Source: an uncultured Clostridium sp. (GTDB lineage: Bacteria; Bacillota; Clostridia; Peptostreptococcales; Peptostreptococcaceae). From it: a stretch of 64,000 nt of DNA. The translations under genes and the position numbers were made by a program. The notes beneath the pieces are model-generated. The model made no database searches and was not told where the DNA came from. It saw only the letters and a list, made by a program, of their open reading frames with translations. Location: assembly GCA_945931665.1 (NCBI GenBank), contig CAMEPL010000002.1, positions 1 to 64,000 of the forward strand, given 5' to 3'. Below, piece after piece: positions 19,815-29,327 of the stretch (its first letter is position 1; every line of letters begins with the position of its first letter).

Positions 19815-21410
19815 ATGAGTTTATTAGTTTTTGGACATAAAAATCCAGATACAGATAGTATATGCTCTGCTATTTCATTAGCATACTTAAAAAACCAATT
19901 AGGAGTTGAAGCTACTCCTTACGCTTTAGGAGAAGTAAGAAAAGAAGCTAAATATGCTTTAGATTATTTCGGTGTTAAAGCCCCTAAAGTTCTTGAAGAC
20001 GTTAAAATACAAGTTAAAGATTTAAGCTACGATAAAGTTAAACCTTTAAAACCTAGCGATTCTGTTTTAAATGCTTACAATATAATGATAGAAAAAGGAA
20101 CTAAAACTTTACCAGTAGTTTCTACTGATGGGAAATTCGAAGGTATAATAACAATGGTAGAAATAGCTAAAAGCTTAATGTACCAACACTTCAGAAAAGT
20201 TAATATTCCTCTAGAAAATGTTTGTGATAACTTAAAAGGTGAAGTATTAGTAAAATGTGGGGATTCTTTCAGCGGTAGAGTAACTACTTTATCTTATGGA
20301 ATAGAAGAAATAATGAATCTTTTAGGTGAAGGTGACATAGCTATAGTTGGTAACAGATACGATATAATCGAATATGCTATAGATACTAAAGTCGCATTAT
20401 TAATATTAACAGGTAAAGCACAACTTAACGATGAACTAACAGCATTAGCAAAAGCTAACGGTGTTACTGTTATATCTGTTGATTGTGATACATACACTGC
20501 ATCAAATTTAATAAACCAATGTGCAGAAATAGAAGAAATAGTAACTAAAGAAAATTTAGTTTTATTCAATGAAAATGATTATGCTGATGATGTAAAAGAA
20601 ACTATGTTAAATACAAACTTCAGAGCTTATCCGGTTGTTGATAACGATGGACAATTCTTAGGATTAGTTTCTAGAAAACATTTATTAAACCCAACTAAAA
20701 AGAATGTAGTATTAGTTGACCACAATGAGTTTGCTCAAAGTGCTGACGGTATAGAACAAGCAAATATAGTTGAAATAGTTGACCACCATAAAGTAGGTAA
20801 CATATCTACTGATTTACCAATATCAATTAGGGTATCTCCAGTTGGATGTTGTTCTACTATAATATACAACTTATACAAAGAAAATAAAGTAGAAGTTCCT
20901 AAACATATAGCTGGTTTATTATTATCTGCAATATTATCAGATACATTAATATTCAAATCACCAACTACTACTGAATTAGATAAAAAAGCAGTTTTAGAAT
21001 TAGCAGAAATAGCTGGTGTTGATTATGAAGCTTATGGAATGGACATGTTCAAAGCTGGTACTTCTTTAGATGAGTTCTCTATAGAAGAAATAGTAAACAT
21101 GGACTTCAAAGAATTCAACATGAGTGGAAATAAAGTTGGTATAGGACAAGTTATGACTTTAGATATAGATTCTATATTAAACAAAAAAGATGAATACTTA
21201 TCTTATATAAATAGCACTGATTATGATATGTTAGTATTAGCTATAACTGATATAATAAAAGAAGGTTCTTACTTATTATACAAAGCTAATGATTCAGTAA
21301 TATCTGAAGCATTCAACGTTGATGCTGACCAAGGTGTATTTGCTGAAGGTGTAGTTTCTAGAAAGAAACAATTAGTACCTAACTTAACTAATGCAGTTAA
21401 AAATATGTAG
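19815..21410 (+). CDS. Putative Mn-dependent (family II) inorganic pyrophosphatase with CBS and DRTGG domains
   Basis: FGHKNPDTDSICSAISLAYL, VEIVDHHKVGN, SDTLIFKSPTTT; inserted CBS pair; start at 19815 behind AAAGGAG. Confidence 0.92.
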   Translation: MSLLVFGHKNPDTDSICSAISLAYLKNQLGVEATPYALGEVRKEAKYALDYFGVKAPKVLEDVKIQVKDLSYDKVKPLKPSDSVLNAYNIMIEKGTKTLPVVSTDGKFEGIITMVEIAKSLMYQHFRKVNIPLENVCDNLKGEVLVKCGDSFSGRVTTLSYGIEEIMNLLGEGDIAIVGNRYDIIEYAIDTKVALLILTGKAQLNDELTALAKANGVTVISVDCDTYTASNLINQCAEIEEIVTKENLVLFNENDYADDVKETMLNTNFRAYPVVDNDGQFLGLVSRKHLLNPTKKNVVLVDHNEFAQSADGIEQANIVEIVDHHKVGNISTDLPISIRVSPVGCCSTIIYNLYKENKVEVPKHIAGLLLSAILSDTLIFKSPTTTELDKKAVLELAEIAGVDYEAYGMDMFKAGTSLDEFSIEEIVNMDFKEFNMSGNKVGIGQVMTLDIDSILNKKDEYLSYINSTDYDMLVLAITDIIKEGSYLLYKANDSVISEAFNVDADQGVFAEGVVSRKKQLVPNLTNAVKNM

Positions 21411-21447
21411 TAAAATATCTTACTTAGATATTTATAATAAATAAAAA

Positions 21448-21496
21448 ATGAGCGCATAAGATAGATAAATCTTCTATTCTATGTGCTCATTTTTTT
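21448..21496. terminator. Intrinsic terminator between convergent genes
   Basis: AATGAGCgCATAaGATAGAtaaatcttctATTCTATGTGCTCATTTTTTT. Confidence 0.75.
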
Positions 21497-21545
21497 ATTA
21501 AAACTAATTAATAAAATTACTATATTTTAATATTATTATCATTTT

Positions 21546-22160
21546 TTATTCTATATCAATCTTATAATTTTTATTATAATAAATTTCATCTTCTTCTGTA
21601 ATTTCTCGATGTACTTTACAAGGATTCCCAAATGCAACTAAATTTGATGGTATGTCTCTATTAACCACACTCCCTGCACCAATTACTGAGTTATCACCAA
21701 TAGTAACTCCCGGTAGCACAACAGAATTTGCACCAATCCATACTCTATTTCCAATTTTAACAGGTAAATTATACTGTGTACCTTTTTCCCTCAAATTTGG
21801 AGAGATTGGATGTGTAGCAGAACACAAAATTACATTGGGTGCTATCATGACATTGTCCCCTATTATGATTTCACCATCATCTACAAGCATTAAATTGTAG
21901 TTTGAGTAAAAGTGATTACCTATATGTACATTTTTTCCTCCCCAGTTAGCATAAAATGGTGTTTCAATATAACAATCTTCCCCTATTTCAAAAAACATTT
22001 CTTTTAATAATTTTTGTTTTTCTTTTTGTTGGCTTGGCCTCAAATTATTATAATCATATACCATGTCTAGATGTTTTAATTGTTCCTCAACTAAACGCTC
22101 ATCCTCACAACAATATAATTTTCCATTTTGCATTCTATATCTTATTTCATCTAAATTCAT
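21546..22160 (-). CDS. maa: Maltose/galactoside O-acetyltransferase family (left-handed beta-helix)
   Basis: N-terminal domain plus hexapeptide repeats [33 protein letters not shown]-like; [11 protein letters not shown]. Confidence 0.9.
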   Translation of the reverse strand: [204 protein letters not shown]

Positions 22161-22206
22161 ATATCCCCCTATTTATCTTTTTTAATTATTATAGTAGTAC
22201 AAAGCA

Positions 22207-22247
22207 AGAAAAGCTACCGCGAATATATTCGCAATAGCTTTTCTTAT
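22207..22247 (-). terminator. Hairpin/terminator downstream of ppi gene
   Basis: AAGAAAAGCTAccGCGAATATATTCGCaaTAGCTTTTCTT; weak T-tract. Confidence 0.5.
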
Positions 22248-22280
22248 ATTTACAGTTTATATTTTGCCTTGTCACTCAGG

Positions 22281-22322
22281 TGTGTGTTATGTGTTTTGTG
22301 TTTTTGTGTTTTTGTGTTTTTA
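22281..22322. repeat. GTGTTTTT short tandem repeat tract
   Basis: gtgtttt + 3 x gtgttttt, preceded by tgtgtgttat. Confidence 0.8.
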
Positions 22323-22396
22323 AGACTCTTTAAAAAATATTTTAAATGAAGTTTGAAAAAATGTAAATAGTATTTTATTGTCAAAATTAATTATAA

Positions 22397-22921
22397 TTAC
22401 ATTTTTTCAACTTCTGGATATTCAACTCCAAAAGTTTCTACTGTCATAGATTTTATTCTTTGATCTTCAAGTGGTTTATCCATTCTGTTTACTCTAACTG
22501 ATGCTATTTTATCAACAACATCTAATCCTTCTATTACTCTACCGAATGCAGCATATTCTCCATCTAAGTGTGGAGCTCTTTGATGCATTATAAAGAATTG
22601 AGAACCTGCACTATTTGGTTGCATAGTTCTAGCCATTGATAAAACACCTTTTTCATGTTTTAAGTTATTTGTGAATCCATTGCTTGCAAATTCTCCAGCT
22701 ATAGAGTATCCTGGTCCACCCATTCCGTTTCCATTAGGGCATCCACCTTGTATCATAAATCCTTTTATAACTCTGTGGAATATTATTCCATCATAGTATC
22801 CACTTTTTACTAAGCTTATAAAGTTGTTTACTGTATTAGGAGCTATATGTGGGTATAATTCCGCTACCATTTTATCTCCGTTTTCCATTTCTATAGTAAC
22901 TATAGGGTTTTTATTTTCCAT
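22397..22921 (-). CDS. Peptidyl-prolyl cis-trans isomerase (cyclophilin)
   Basis: VNNFISLVKSGYYDGIIFHRVIKGFMIQGG, SAGSQFFIMHQRAPHLDGEYAAFGRV. Confidence 0.95.
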   Translation of the reverse strand: MENKNPIVTIEMENGDKMVAELYPHIAPNTVNNFISLVKSGYYDGIIFHRVIKGFMIQGGCPNGNGMGGPGYSIAGEFASNGFTNNLKHEKGVLSMARTMQPNSAGSQFFIMHQRAPHLDGEYAAFGRVIEGLDVVDKIASVRVNRMDKPLEDQRIKSMTVETFGVEYPEVEKM

Positions 22922-23064
22922 GTTGATTTCTTCCTTTCATTTGTTAATTTTCATATCTTATTATATAACATTTTATTGAAAAATAAATCTTAAATTTATC
23001 CATTTTACCTTATAATAAATTTTCTTTTTTAAGCTGGTATGAACAAATCCATCTATTGTTATAA

Positions 23065-23829
23065 TTAAATTTTCAACAAGTCTAGATTGAATTTTGAACC
23101 TATTTCATAACCTTCTTTATATAATTTTGAACAAAATTCTGTCGAAAAATTCAATAATTCTTTATTGTCTATAGGCTTCTCTGGGGATATGATTATAACT
23201 TTATTTCTATCAATTTTTGATATAACATTTTGGGGCAATTTAAAATTATGCCTTGTGGATATTATTAGTATCTTATCCACATTATCCTCAATTAATGGAT
23301 CTATATATGTATTTCGTGCCATTCCCCCATCTAAATTAAATCCATCAAATTTTCCCTCTTCTATATATTGTTTCACTTCTTGCATCGAAAATAGTCCTTT
23401 TCCTTGGTTATACGGCAATGCACAGCTATATTTTATATAATTCACCCTATTTTTATGGTCAAATTTCGATATATCTACAATAATTTCCTTACCAACTTTA
23501 TTCCTAACTTGAAGGTAGTTAATATAAAAACTCGAATTTTCTCGAATTTTGTAGTTTTTTAGTTCGTATAATTTTTTTATATCCTCACTATTATCAATAA
23601 TATTATCAACAGATTTGAAACGTTTTCCTTTGTTATTTTGACCACTTATCCACACTTTTTTCATTTTATCCACATTTTCTGTGTATAAGTAGTAACCATT
23701 AATTGCTCCTATCGATGTACACGCATATGAATCATATTTTTTAATACCCCTATGATATAGTGATTCCAATACTCCAGCTTGAAATGCTCCCTTTGCACCT
23801 CCACCTGGTAGGCATACCCCTAATCTCAT
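23065..23829 (-). CDS. Patatin-like phospholipase family protein
   Basis: LPGGGAKGAFQAGVLESL oxyanion motif, CTSIGAING nucleophile region, NLDGGMARN DGG motif. Confidence 0.85.
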   Translation of the reverse strand: MRLGVCLPGGGAKGAFQAGVLESLYHRGIKKYDSYACTSIGAINGYYLYTENVDKMKKVWISGQNNKGKRFKSVDNIIDNSEDIKKLYELKNYKIRENSSFYINYLQVRNKVGKEIIVDISKFDHKNRVNYIKYSCALPYNQGKGLFSMQEVKQYIEEGKFDGFNLDGGMARNTYIDPLIEDNVDKILIISTRHNFKLPQNVISKIDRNKVIIISPEKPIDNKELLNFSTEFCSKLYKEGYEIGSKFNLDLLKI

Positions 23830-23875
23830 GTTTTTTCCCCCTATCTTAATTCATAAACTTATTTTTTAACTAATA

Positions 23876-23913
23876 AATTTAAGGGATGATTTATTAACAT
23901 CATCCCTTAAATT
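23876..23913 (-). terminator. Intrinsic terminator after pcrA
   Basis: AATTTAAGGGATGATttattaacATCATCCCTTAAATT. Confidence 0.7.
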
Positions 23914-23915
23914 CC

Positions 23916-26159
23916 TTATTCTTTAATTAAATCTATTGTAGTATATTCCTTGTTTATTGTCTTAATCCCTTGGTTGTCAAATGCTATCGTAACATCTGGA
24001 CCTTTTAAAGCTACTACTGTACCTGTTCCGAATTTTGGATGATGTACTTTGCTTCCCAATTTTATATTATCAATATCTGATATATCAGTTTTTTCTTTTA
24101 TTGTTGCTTGTGCTTTTTTCGCCATTTCTGCCTTATTAACTGAATTCATATATTTCTTAGTATATTTATCAAGCATATTATAACTTGCTTTTGAATATGG
24201 TATTTCTTTTTGAACTCTATTAAGTCTTTCTATACAATCATCTGGTAATTCCTCGATAAATCTAGATGCAACAGAATGATTAGTTCTTCCGTATAAAGTT
24301 CTCTTTCCAGTCATAGTCATAAATAACTCTTCTTTTGCTCTAGTTATACCAACATAGCAAAGTCTTCTCTCTTCTTCAATTTGAGTATCTTGCATAGATG
24401 CAATTGCCCTTGCTATAGGGAATAGTTTTTCTTCCATTCCAGTTAAAAATACAACAGGGAATTCTAGTCCTTTTGCAGAATGTATAGTCATTAATGAAAC
24501 TCTATCAGCATGTTCTTCCTCTTCATTTGGCTCAGATGTTAATGCTACATTTGTTAAGAAAGATTCTAAACTCACATCTTCATTCTTGCTTTCAAACTCC
24601 ATAGCAACAGATATAAATTCTTTTAAGTTTTCTATTCTATCTTGTGATTCTTCACTCTTGTCTTTTTCTAATTCATCTAGATATCCTGTTATATCCATGA
24701 CCTTTTCTATCATTTTACTTGCAGGATATATTTCTTTTAAACTTCTAAAAGTAGACATCATATCTACAAACTCATTTATACTCGCTTTTGCTTTTCTTGA
24801 TATATCTGAGTTTCCATCAATATCTATTAATACTGAATATAAACTTTCTTCTTTTAAGCTGGCTCTATCTTCTATTTTTTCTATAGTTCTAAGCCCAATA
24901 CCTCTTCTCGGCACATTTATAATTCTTTTTAGAGATATATCATCTTGTGGATTTTGGATTACTCTTAAATAAGCTACCATATCCTTTATCTCTTTTCTTT
25001 CATAGAACTTTGTTCCACCATAAATATTATATGGAATTTGGCTTCTGTTTAATGCATCTTCTACTGGTCTTGCTTGAGCATTTGCTCTATATAAAACAGC
25101 AAAATCTCTGTATTGTCTTGCCCCAGATCTAACCATCGCCGAAATTGTATTAGCAACAAATTCTGCTTCATCAACTTCAGTTTCCGCAAGTTGAATTTTT
25201 ATTAATTCTCCTTCTTTCTTTTCACTCCAAAGTCTCTTTCTTTTTCTCTCTATATTGTTTTTAATTAGATAGTTTGCTGCATCAAGTATAATTTGAGTTG
25301 ATCTATAGTTTTGTTCTAGTTTTATTACATGAACATCATCATAATCTCTTTCAAATTCAAGTATATTCCTTATATCTGCACCTCTCCATCCGTATATACT
25401 TTGGTCATCGTCTCCAACTACACAGATGTTTTGGTGTCCTTGTGCAAGTAATCTGACAAGCTCATATTGCGCTCTACTTGTATCCTGATACTCATCCACC
25501 ATTATATATCTAAATCTATTTCTATAGAAATCTAGAACGTCCTCATGTTCTCTAAAAAGTTCTACTGTTTTTGAGATTAAGTCGTCAAAGTCAAGTGCAC
25601 TATTTCTTTTTAGACGGTCTTGATATAGTGCATATACATCCGCAATTCTTGATTTTGCGAAATCCCCTTGATATTTTTCTTTAAATTGCTTTGGATTTAT
25701 AAGCTTATCTTTAGCATTTGAAATAACACTTATTATATATTTAGGGTCCATAGCTTTTTCACTATAATTTAACTCTCTTAAACAGTCTTTTACAAGTGTA
25801 ACTTGGTCTGCACTATCATATATAACGAAACTTCTGTTGTATCCTATTTTATTTATAGATTTTCTAAGTATTCTAACACAACAAGAGTGGAAAGTTGTAA
25901 TCCACATTGCACTAGTATCTTCATCTTTTAGTGTTTCGTCTACCCTTTCCCTCATCTCATTAGCTGCTTTATTTGTAAAAGTTATAGCTAAAATATTTTC
26001 AGCTTTTACCTTTTTTTCTTGCATTAAATATCCTATTCTAGTAGTTAAAACTCTAGTCTTTCCTGAACCTGCTCCAGCAAGGATTAATATCGGTCCTTCT
26101 GTTTGTTCAACGGCTTCCCTCTGTGCAGGGTTCAGCATTTCAATAGTTTCTAAAATCAT
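23916..26159 (-). CDS. pcrA: ATP-dependent DNA helicase PcrA/UvrD
   Basis: LNPAQREAVEQTEGPILILAGAGSGKTRVLTTRIGYL, VDEYQDTS, VVGDDDQSIYGWRGAD, VSLMTIHSAKGLEFPVVF. Confidence 0.97.
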   Translation of the reverse strand: MILETIEMLNPAQREAVEQTEGPILILAGAGSGKTRVLTTRIGYLMQEKKVKAENILAITFTNKAANEMRERVDETLKDEDTSAMWITTFHSCCVRILRKSINKIGYNRSFVIYDSADQVTLVKDCLRELNYSEKAMDPKYIISVISNAKDKLINPKQFKEKYQGDFAKSRIADVYALYQDRLKRNSALDFDDLISKTVELFREHEDVLDFYRNRFRYIMVDEYQDTSRAQYELVRLLAQGHQNICVVGDDDQSIYGWRGADIRNILEFERDYDDVHVIKLEQNYRSTQIILDAANYLIKNNIERKRKRLWSEKKEGELIKIQLAETEVDEAEFVANTISAMVRSGARQYRDFAVLYRANAQARPVEDALNRSQIPYNIYGGTKFYERKEIKDMVAYLRVIQNPQDDISLKRIINVPRRGIGLRTIEKIEDRASLKEESLYSVLIDIDGNSDISRKAKASINEFVDMMSTFRSLKEIYPASKMIEKVMDITGYLDELEKDKSEESQDRIENLKEFISVAMEFESKNEDVSLESFLTNVALTSEPNEEEEHADRVSLMTIHSAKGLEFPVVFLTGMEEKLFPIARAIASMQDTQIEEERRLCYVGITRAKEELFMTMTGKRTLYGRTNHSVASRFIEELPDDCIERLNRVQKEIPYSKASYNMLDKYTKKYMNSVNKAEMAKKAQATIKEKTDISDIDNIKLGSKVHHPKFGTGTVVALKGPDVTIAFDNQGIKTINKEYTTIDLIKE

Positions 26160-26265
26160 TATTTGCCTCCGTTTCTAATAAATCTATTATTTAGAGTATA
26201 GACATATTTTAGACTATCTAATAAAGAATTAAAAGTGATTTACTCTAAAAAATTTAATTTGGGAC

Positions 26266-26322
26266 AAAAAATATACCCTTTTAATAGTAATTTAAAACGA
26301 CTATAAAAAGAGTATATATTTT
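26266..26322 (-). terminator. Intrinsic terminator after ABC permease
   Basis: AAAAATATACccTTTT...AAAAagaGTATATATTTT. Confidence 0.6.
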
Positions 26323-26325
26323 CTA

Positions 26326-27153
26326 TTATTCTAAATTAAGTTTTTTCTCTAACAAAGTAGTTGTTCCAAAGAATAGAGCTACTGCAATAACTATATTTAA
26401 TATAAACATTACAACTTCATAAGTGCCTACTGATAGCATAGTATCAAAAAGTTGGTTTACATTAAAAAATAGTACATCCATATTCTCAATAGCTTGAACT
26501 CTTGAGCTAGTCATAATGCTATCTGCAATACCTCCAATAGTACTTTGTATTATCATTAAAACAATTATTACTGCTAAACCTGATAACACTTTATGTTTAG
26601 AAAACTTAGGTAAATGGCATATTGTTATTGCTAAGTACACTGTTAGTATAAATACTGAATAATCAGCAATACCACTTAATATATAGAATATAATACCGCC
26701 TATATTTCTTGAAAAAATATTACCTGCCTCTTTTAATAAATTTCCTACATCTACAATCCCACTCATTTTATAACAGAACATAGTAGAAACTAGAGAAATA
26801 CAAACTATTGATACTATAGAAGTTAATATTATAAATAGAAGTGAAGTTAAAAATTTAGATAATACTAAAGTTTTTTCACTTACTGGTAATGTAAACATTA
26901 AATATCCTTCTTCTTCTAAAAGACTTTTGCTAAATCTTTGAACTATAAGAAGTATAGTTAATACAATTGCTGATACAAATAATGCAAAAACAACTAACAT
27001 ACCGATTATATAAACCATTGAAAAATCATGTTCATAATTATCAAAATTTATAAATAATGCAGCTATCATAGAAAATACTAGTACCATTATATAAAATGGA
27101 AAAAATATTCTTCCACAAGATTTAACCTCGTATTTCATCAATTTTCCTAACAT
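26326..27153 (-). CDS. ABC transporter permease
   Basis: Six hydrophobic helices; overlaps upstream ATPase gene. Confidence 0.8.
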   Translation of the reverse strand: MLGKLMKYEVKSCGRIFFPFYIMVLVFSMIAALFINFDNYEHDFSMVYIIGMLVVFALFVSAIVLTILLIVQRFSKSLLEEEGYLMFTLPVSEKTLVLSKFLTSLLFIILTSIVSIVCISLVSTMFCYKMSGIVDVGNLLKEAGNIFSRNIGGIIFYILSGIADYSVFILTVYLAITICHLPKFSKHKVLSGLAVIIVLMIIQSTIGGIADSIMTSSRVQAIENMDVLFFNVNQLFDTMLSVGTYEVVMFILNIVIAVALFFGTTTLLEKKLNLE

Positions 27154-27845
27154 CTAAATTCCTCCCTAAATATAGCATCTATAGATTTTTGTTTTTCAGC
27201 TCTAATTTCATCTACATCACCTTGTAGAACAATTTCGCCATATGCTAAAAATATAACTTCATCACATATATTTTCTATTTCACTTATTAAATGTGTTGCA
27301 ATTAGTAAAGTTGAATTTTCATCGAAGTTTTTAAGTATTGTATCTAATATAAAAGTTCTAGCTGCTGGGTCAACTCCACCTATTGGTTCATCTAGTATAT
27401 ATAGATCTGCTTTTCTAGCCATTACTAATATTAATTGTACTTTTTCTTTTGTTCCTTTTGATAGAGTTTTTAATTTTCTATTTTCATCGATATCTAATGT
27501 TCTTAACATTTGAAGGGCTTTAATCTCATCAAAGTCTTCATAAAAATCTTTAAAGAAATCAATTATATCTTTAACTCTCATCCAATCATTAAGATACGTT
27601 CTCTCCGGTAGATATGAAACTATTTTTTTAGTTTCTATACCTGGTTTCATTCCATTTATAAGCACTTCACCTTCAGCTGTAGTAAGCAAGCCATTCATTA
27701 TCTTTATCATAGTTGTCTTTCCACTTCCATTTGGACCTAAAAGTCCAACTATTTTCCCCCTAGGAATTTTTAAATCGATGCCTTTTAATGCTTCTAACTT
27801 GCCGTATTTTTTATAAACATTCTTAAACTCAACTATATTATTCAT
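27147..27845 (-). CDS. ABC transporter ATP-binding protein
   Basis: GLLGPNGSGKTT Walker A, LSKGTKEKVQ signature, LYILDEPIGGVDP Walker B. Confidence 0.95.
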   Translation of the reverse strand: MNNIVEFKNVYKKYGKLEALKGIDLKIPRGKIVGLLGPNGSGKTTMIKIMNGLLTTAEGEVLINGMKPGIETKKIVSYLPERTYLNDWMRVKDIIDFFKDFYEDFDEIKALQMLRTLDIDENRKLKTLSKGTKEKVQLILVMARKADLYILDEPIGGVDPAARTFILDTILKNFDENSTLLIATHLISEIENICDEVIFLAYGEIVLQGDVDEIRAEKQKSIDAIFREEFRC

Positions 27846-28212
27846 TATTATCCTCCCTTAAGATTTCTTGTACCAAGTTGATTATTTCATCATCTGTATA
27901 TCCTAAATTTATCAAAGTCTCCAATGATTTTTTTACATTCTCTTTAACTAGTTTTTTTCTTTGCGTATCTATCAATTCTTTATCATTCGTTACAAATCTT
28001 CCACTAGTTCTCTTAGAATATACAAATCCTTCTCTCTCTAGCTCTGTAAGTGCCTTTTGCATTGTATTTGGATTTACCATAGCTTCTGCTGCCAAACTCC
28101 TAACAGAATCTAATTTAGAGTCTAATTCTATTTCCCCTGAAATTATCTTCATTTTTAATTGTTCTACAAGTTGTATATAAACAGGTTTATTATTATCAAT
28201 CTGCCATTTCAT
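27838..28212 (-). CDS. GntR-family regulator (YtrA-like)
   Basis: PVYIQLVEQLKMKIISGEIELDSKLDSVRSLAAEAMVNPNTMQKALTELEREGFVYSKRTSGRFV. Confidence 0.92.
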   Translation of the reverse strand: MKWQIDNNKPVYIQLVEQLKMKIISGEIELDSKLDSVRSLAAEAMVNPNTMQKALTELEREGFVYSKRTSGRFVTNDKELIDTQRKKLVKENVKKSLETLINLGYTDDEIINLVQEILREDNNE

Positions 28213-28225
28213 ATTAACACCTCCT

Positions 28226-28257
28226 TACCATTGTATTAATACTTTAATACAATGGTA
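28226..28257. promoter_or_regulatory. Perfect 13-bp inverted repeat, probable GntR operator
   Basis: TACCATTGTATTA-atactt-TAATACAATGGTA immediately upstream of the GntR gene RBS. Confidence 0.75.
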
Positions 28258-28360
28258 CAATTATTCATTTTATATGTCAAGCGTTTTAAAAACAATTATT
28301 TTTATTCATATATTTTGCATAAATAGATGCTATAAAAGTATATTAATAATCTAAATTATA

Positions 28361-28404
28361 AAAGGTAGGTATGTTCTATCTAAAACATCCCTACCTTCTT
28401 TTAT
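28361..28404 (-). terminator. Intrinsic terminator after MerR gene
   Basis: AAAGGTAGGtATGTTctatctaaAACATcCCTACCTTctttt. Confidence 0.7.
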
Positions 28405-28425
28405 TATCACATTTAAATTATAAAT

Positions 28426-29241
28426 TTATTTTATTTGAATAGAAACTTTTATTATATAGTCATTTATATCTTGTACTGCAACTAAATCAAGCAGTACATC
28501 TTCATATGAATACCCTATAACCTCTAAATTATGTTCATCTATATATTTTAACATTCTCTTATAAAGAGTATGTACATTTGTATAAGAATCATTTAAATAT
28601 CCTACTAAATATCTTCCTTTTGGTTTTTTTATAATATTATCATTTGTATTTTTATTCACTTTAGCGTAATAGTAAGTATATGAATTTTCATTTTTACTAT
28701 ATAAATCATCAATAGTTTTTATAAAGCCTAATGGATATCCTATATATAGTCCCTGATTATAGCAATAATCTAGATGTTTTGCATACGCTTCACTATCATA
28801 AGGAAATTTATTTTTATCGATTGGATTGCTCAATGCTAAAAATTCTTGATCTTGTTCTTCTATTATTAAATCATTTATATTTGGTAATATTTTTTCAGCT
28901 TGTTTTATCATCTTTATTTTATTAGACATTATTTCTTGTTTTCGTCTCAGTTCCTTAATCTCATTTTCAATTTCATTAGTTTTATATTCAAAAAGTTCAA
29001 CTACATTCTTTGGATTTCTTTTATCCATAAATGATTTTATCTCCTTTAATGGTACACCTAATTCCCTAAGCGTATAAATCATATCAAACATATCTAGTTG
29101 ATAAATAGAATAATATCTATAACCATTTTCTTTAACAATTTCGGGCTTAAAGAGCCCTATCTCATCATAGTGAAAAAGAGTTTTTTTATTTACATTGCAT
29201 AATTTTGCAAATTCACCAGTCGAAAAGTAATTATCTTTCAA
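28426..29241 (-). CDS. MerR-family transcriptional regulator with effector-binding C-terminus
   Basis: [68 protein letters not shown]. Confidence 0.92.
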   Translation of the reverse strand: MKDNYFSTGEFAKLCNVNKKTLFHYDEIGLFKPEIVKENGYRYYSIYQLDMFDMIYTLRELGVPLKEIKSFMDKRNPKNVVELFEYKTNEIENEIKELRRKQEIMSNKIKMIKQAEKILPNINDLIIEEQDQEFLALSNPIDKNKFPYDSEAYAKHLDYCYNQGLYIGYPLGFIKTIDDLYSKNENSYTYYYAKVNKNTNDNIIKKPKGRYLVGYLNDSYTNVHTLYKRMLKYIDEHNLEVIGYSYEDVLLDLVAVQDINDYIIKVSIQIK

Positions 29242-29256
29242 ATTTCCATCCTCCTA

Positions 29257-29287
29257 TTGACTATCCTGTAACCGAATATTTTAGTAT
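29257..29287 (+). promoter_or_regulatory. Putative MerR-type promoter with long spacer for MATE gene
   Basis: TTGACT-N19-TAGTAT with ACTA/TAGT dyad, divergent to merR gene. Confidence 0.4.
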
Positions 29288-29327
29288 ATACTATATAAAA
29301 ACTTAATAAATTTTTCAAGGAGGTTAT

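Noticed and set aside
22281-22322. Possible CRISPR-like repeats
   Set aside because: Units are 7-8 bp and directly abutting, with no spacers and no cas genes.
23617-23632. Another AAACGTTTTC (cre-like) site
   Set aside because: Inside the patatin-like coding sequence (KRFKS codons); no promoter context.
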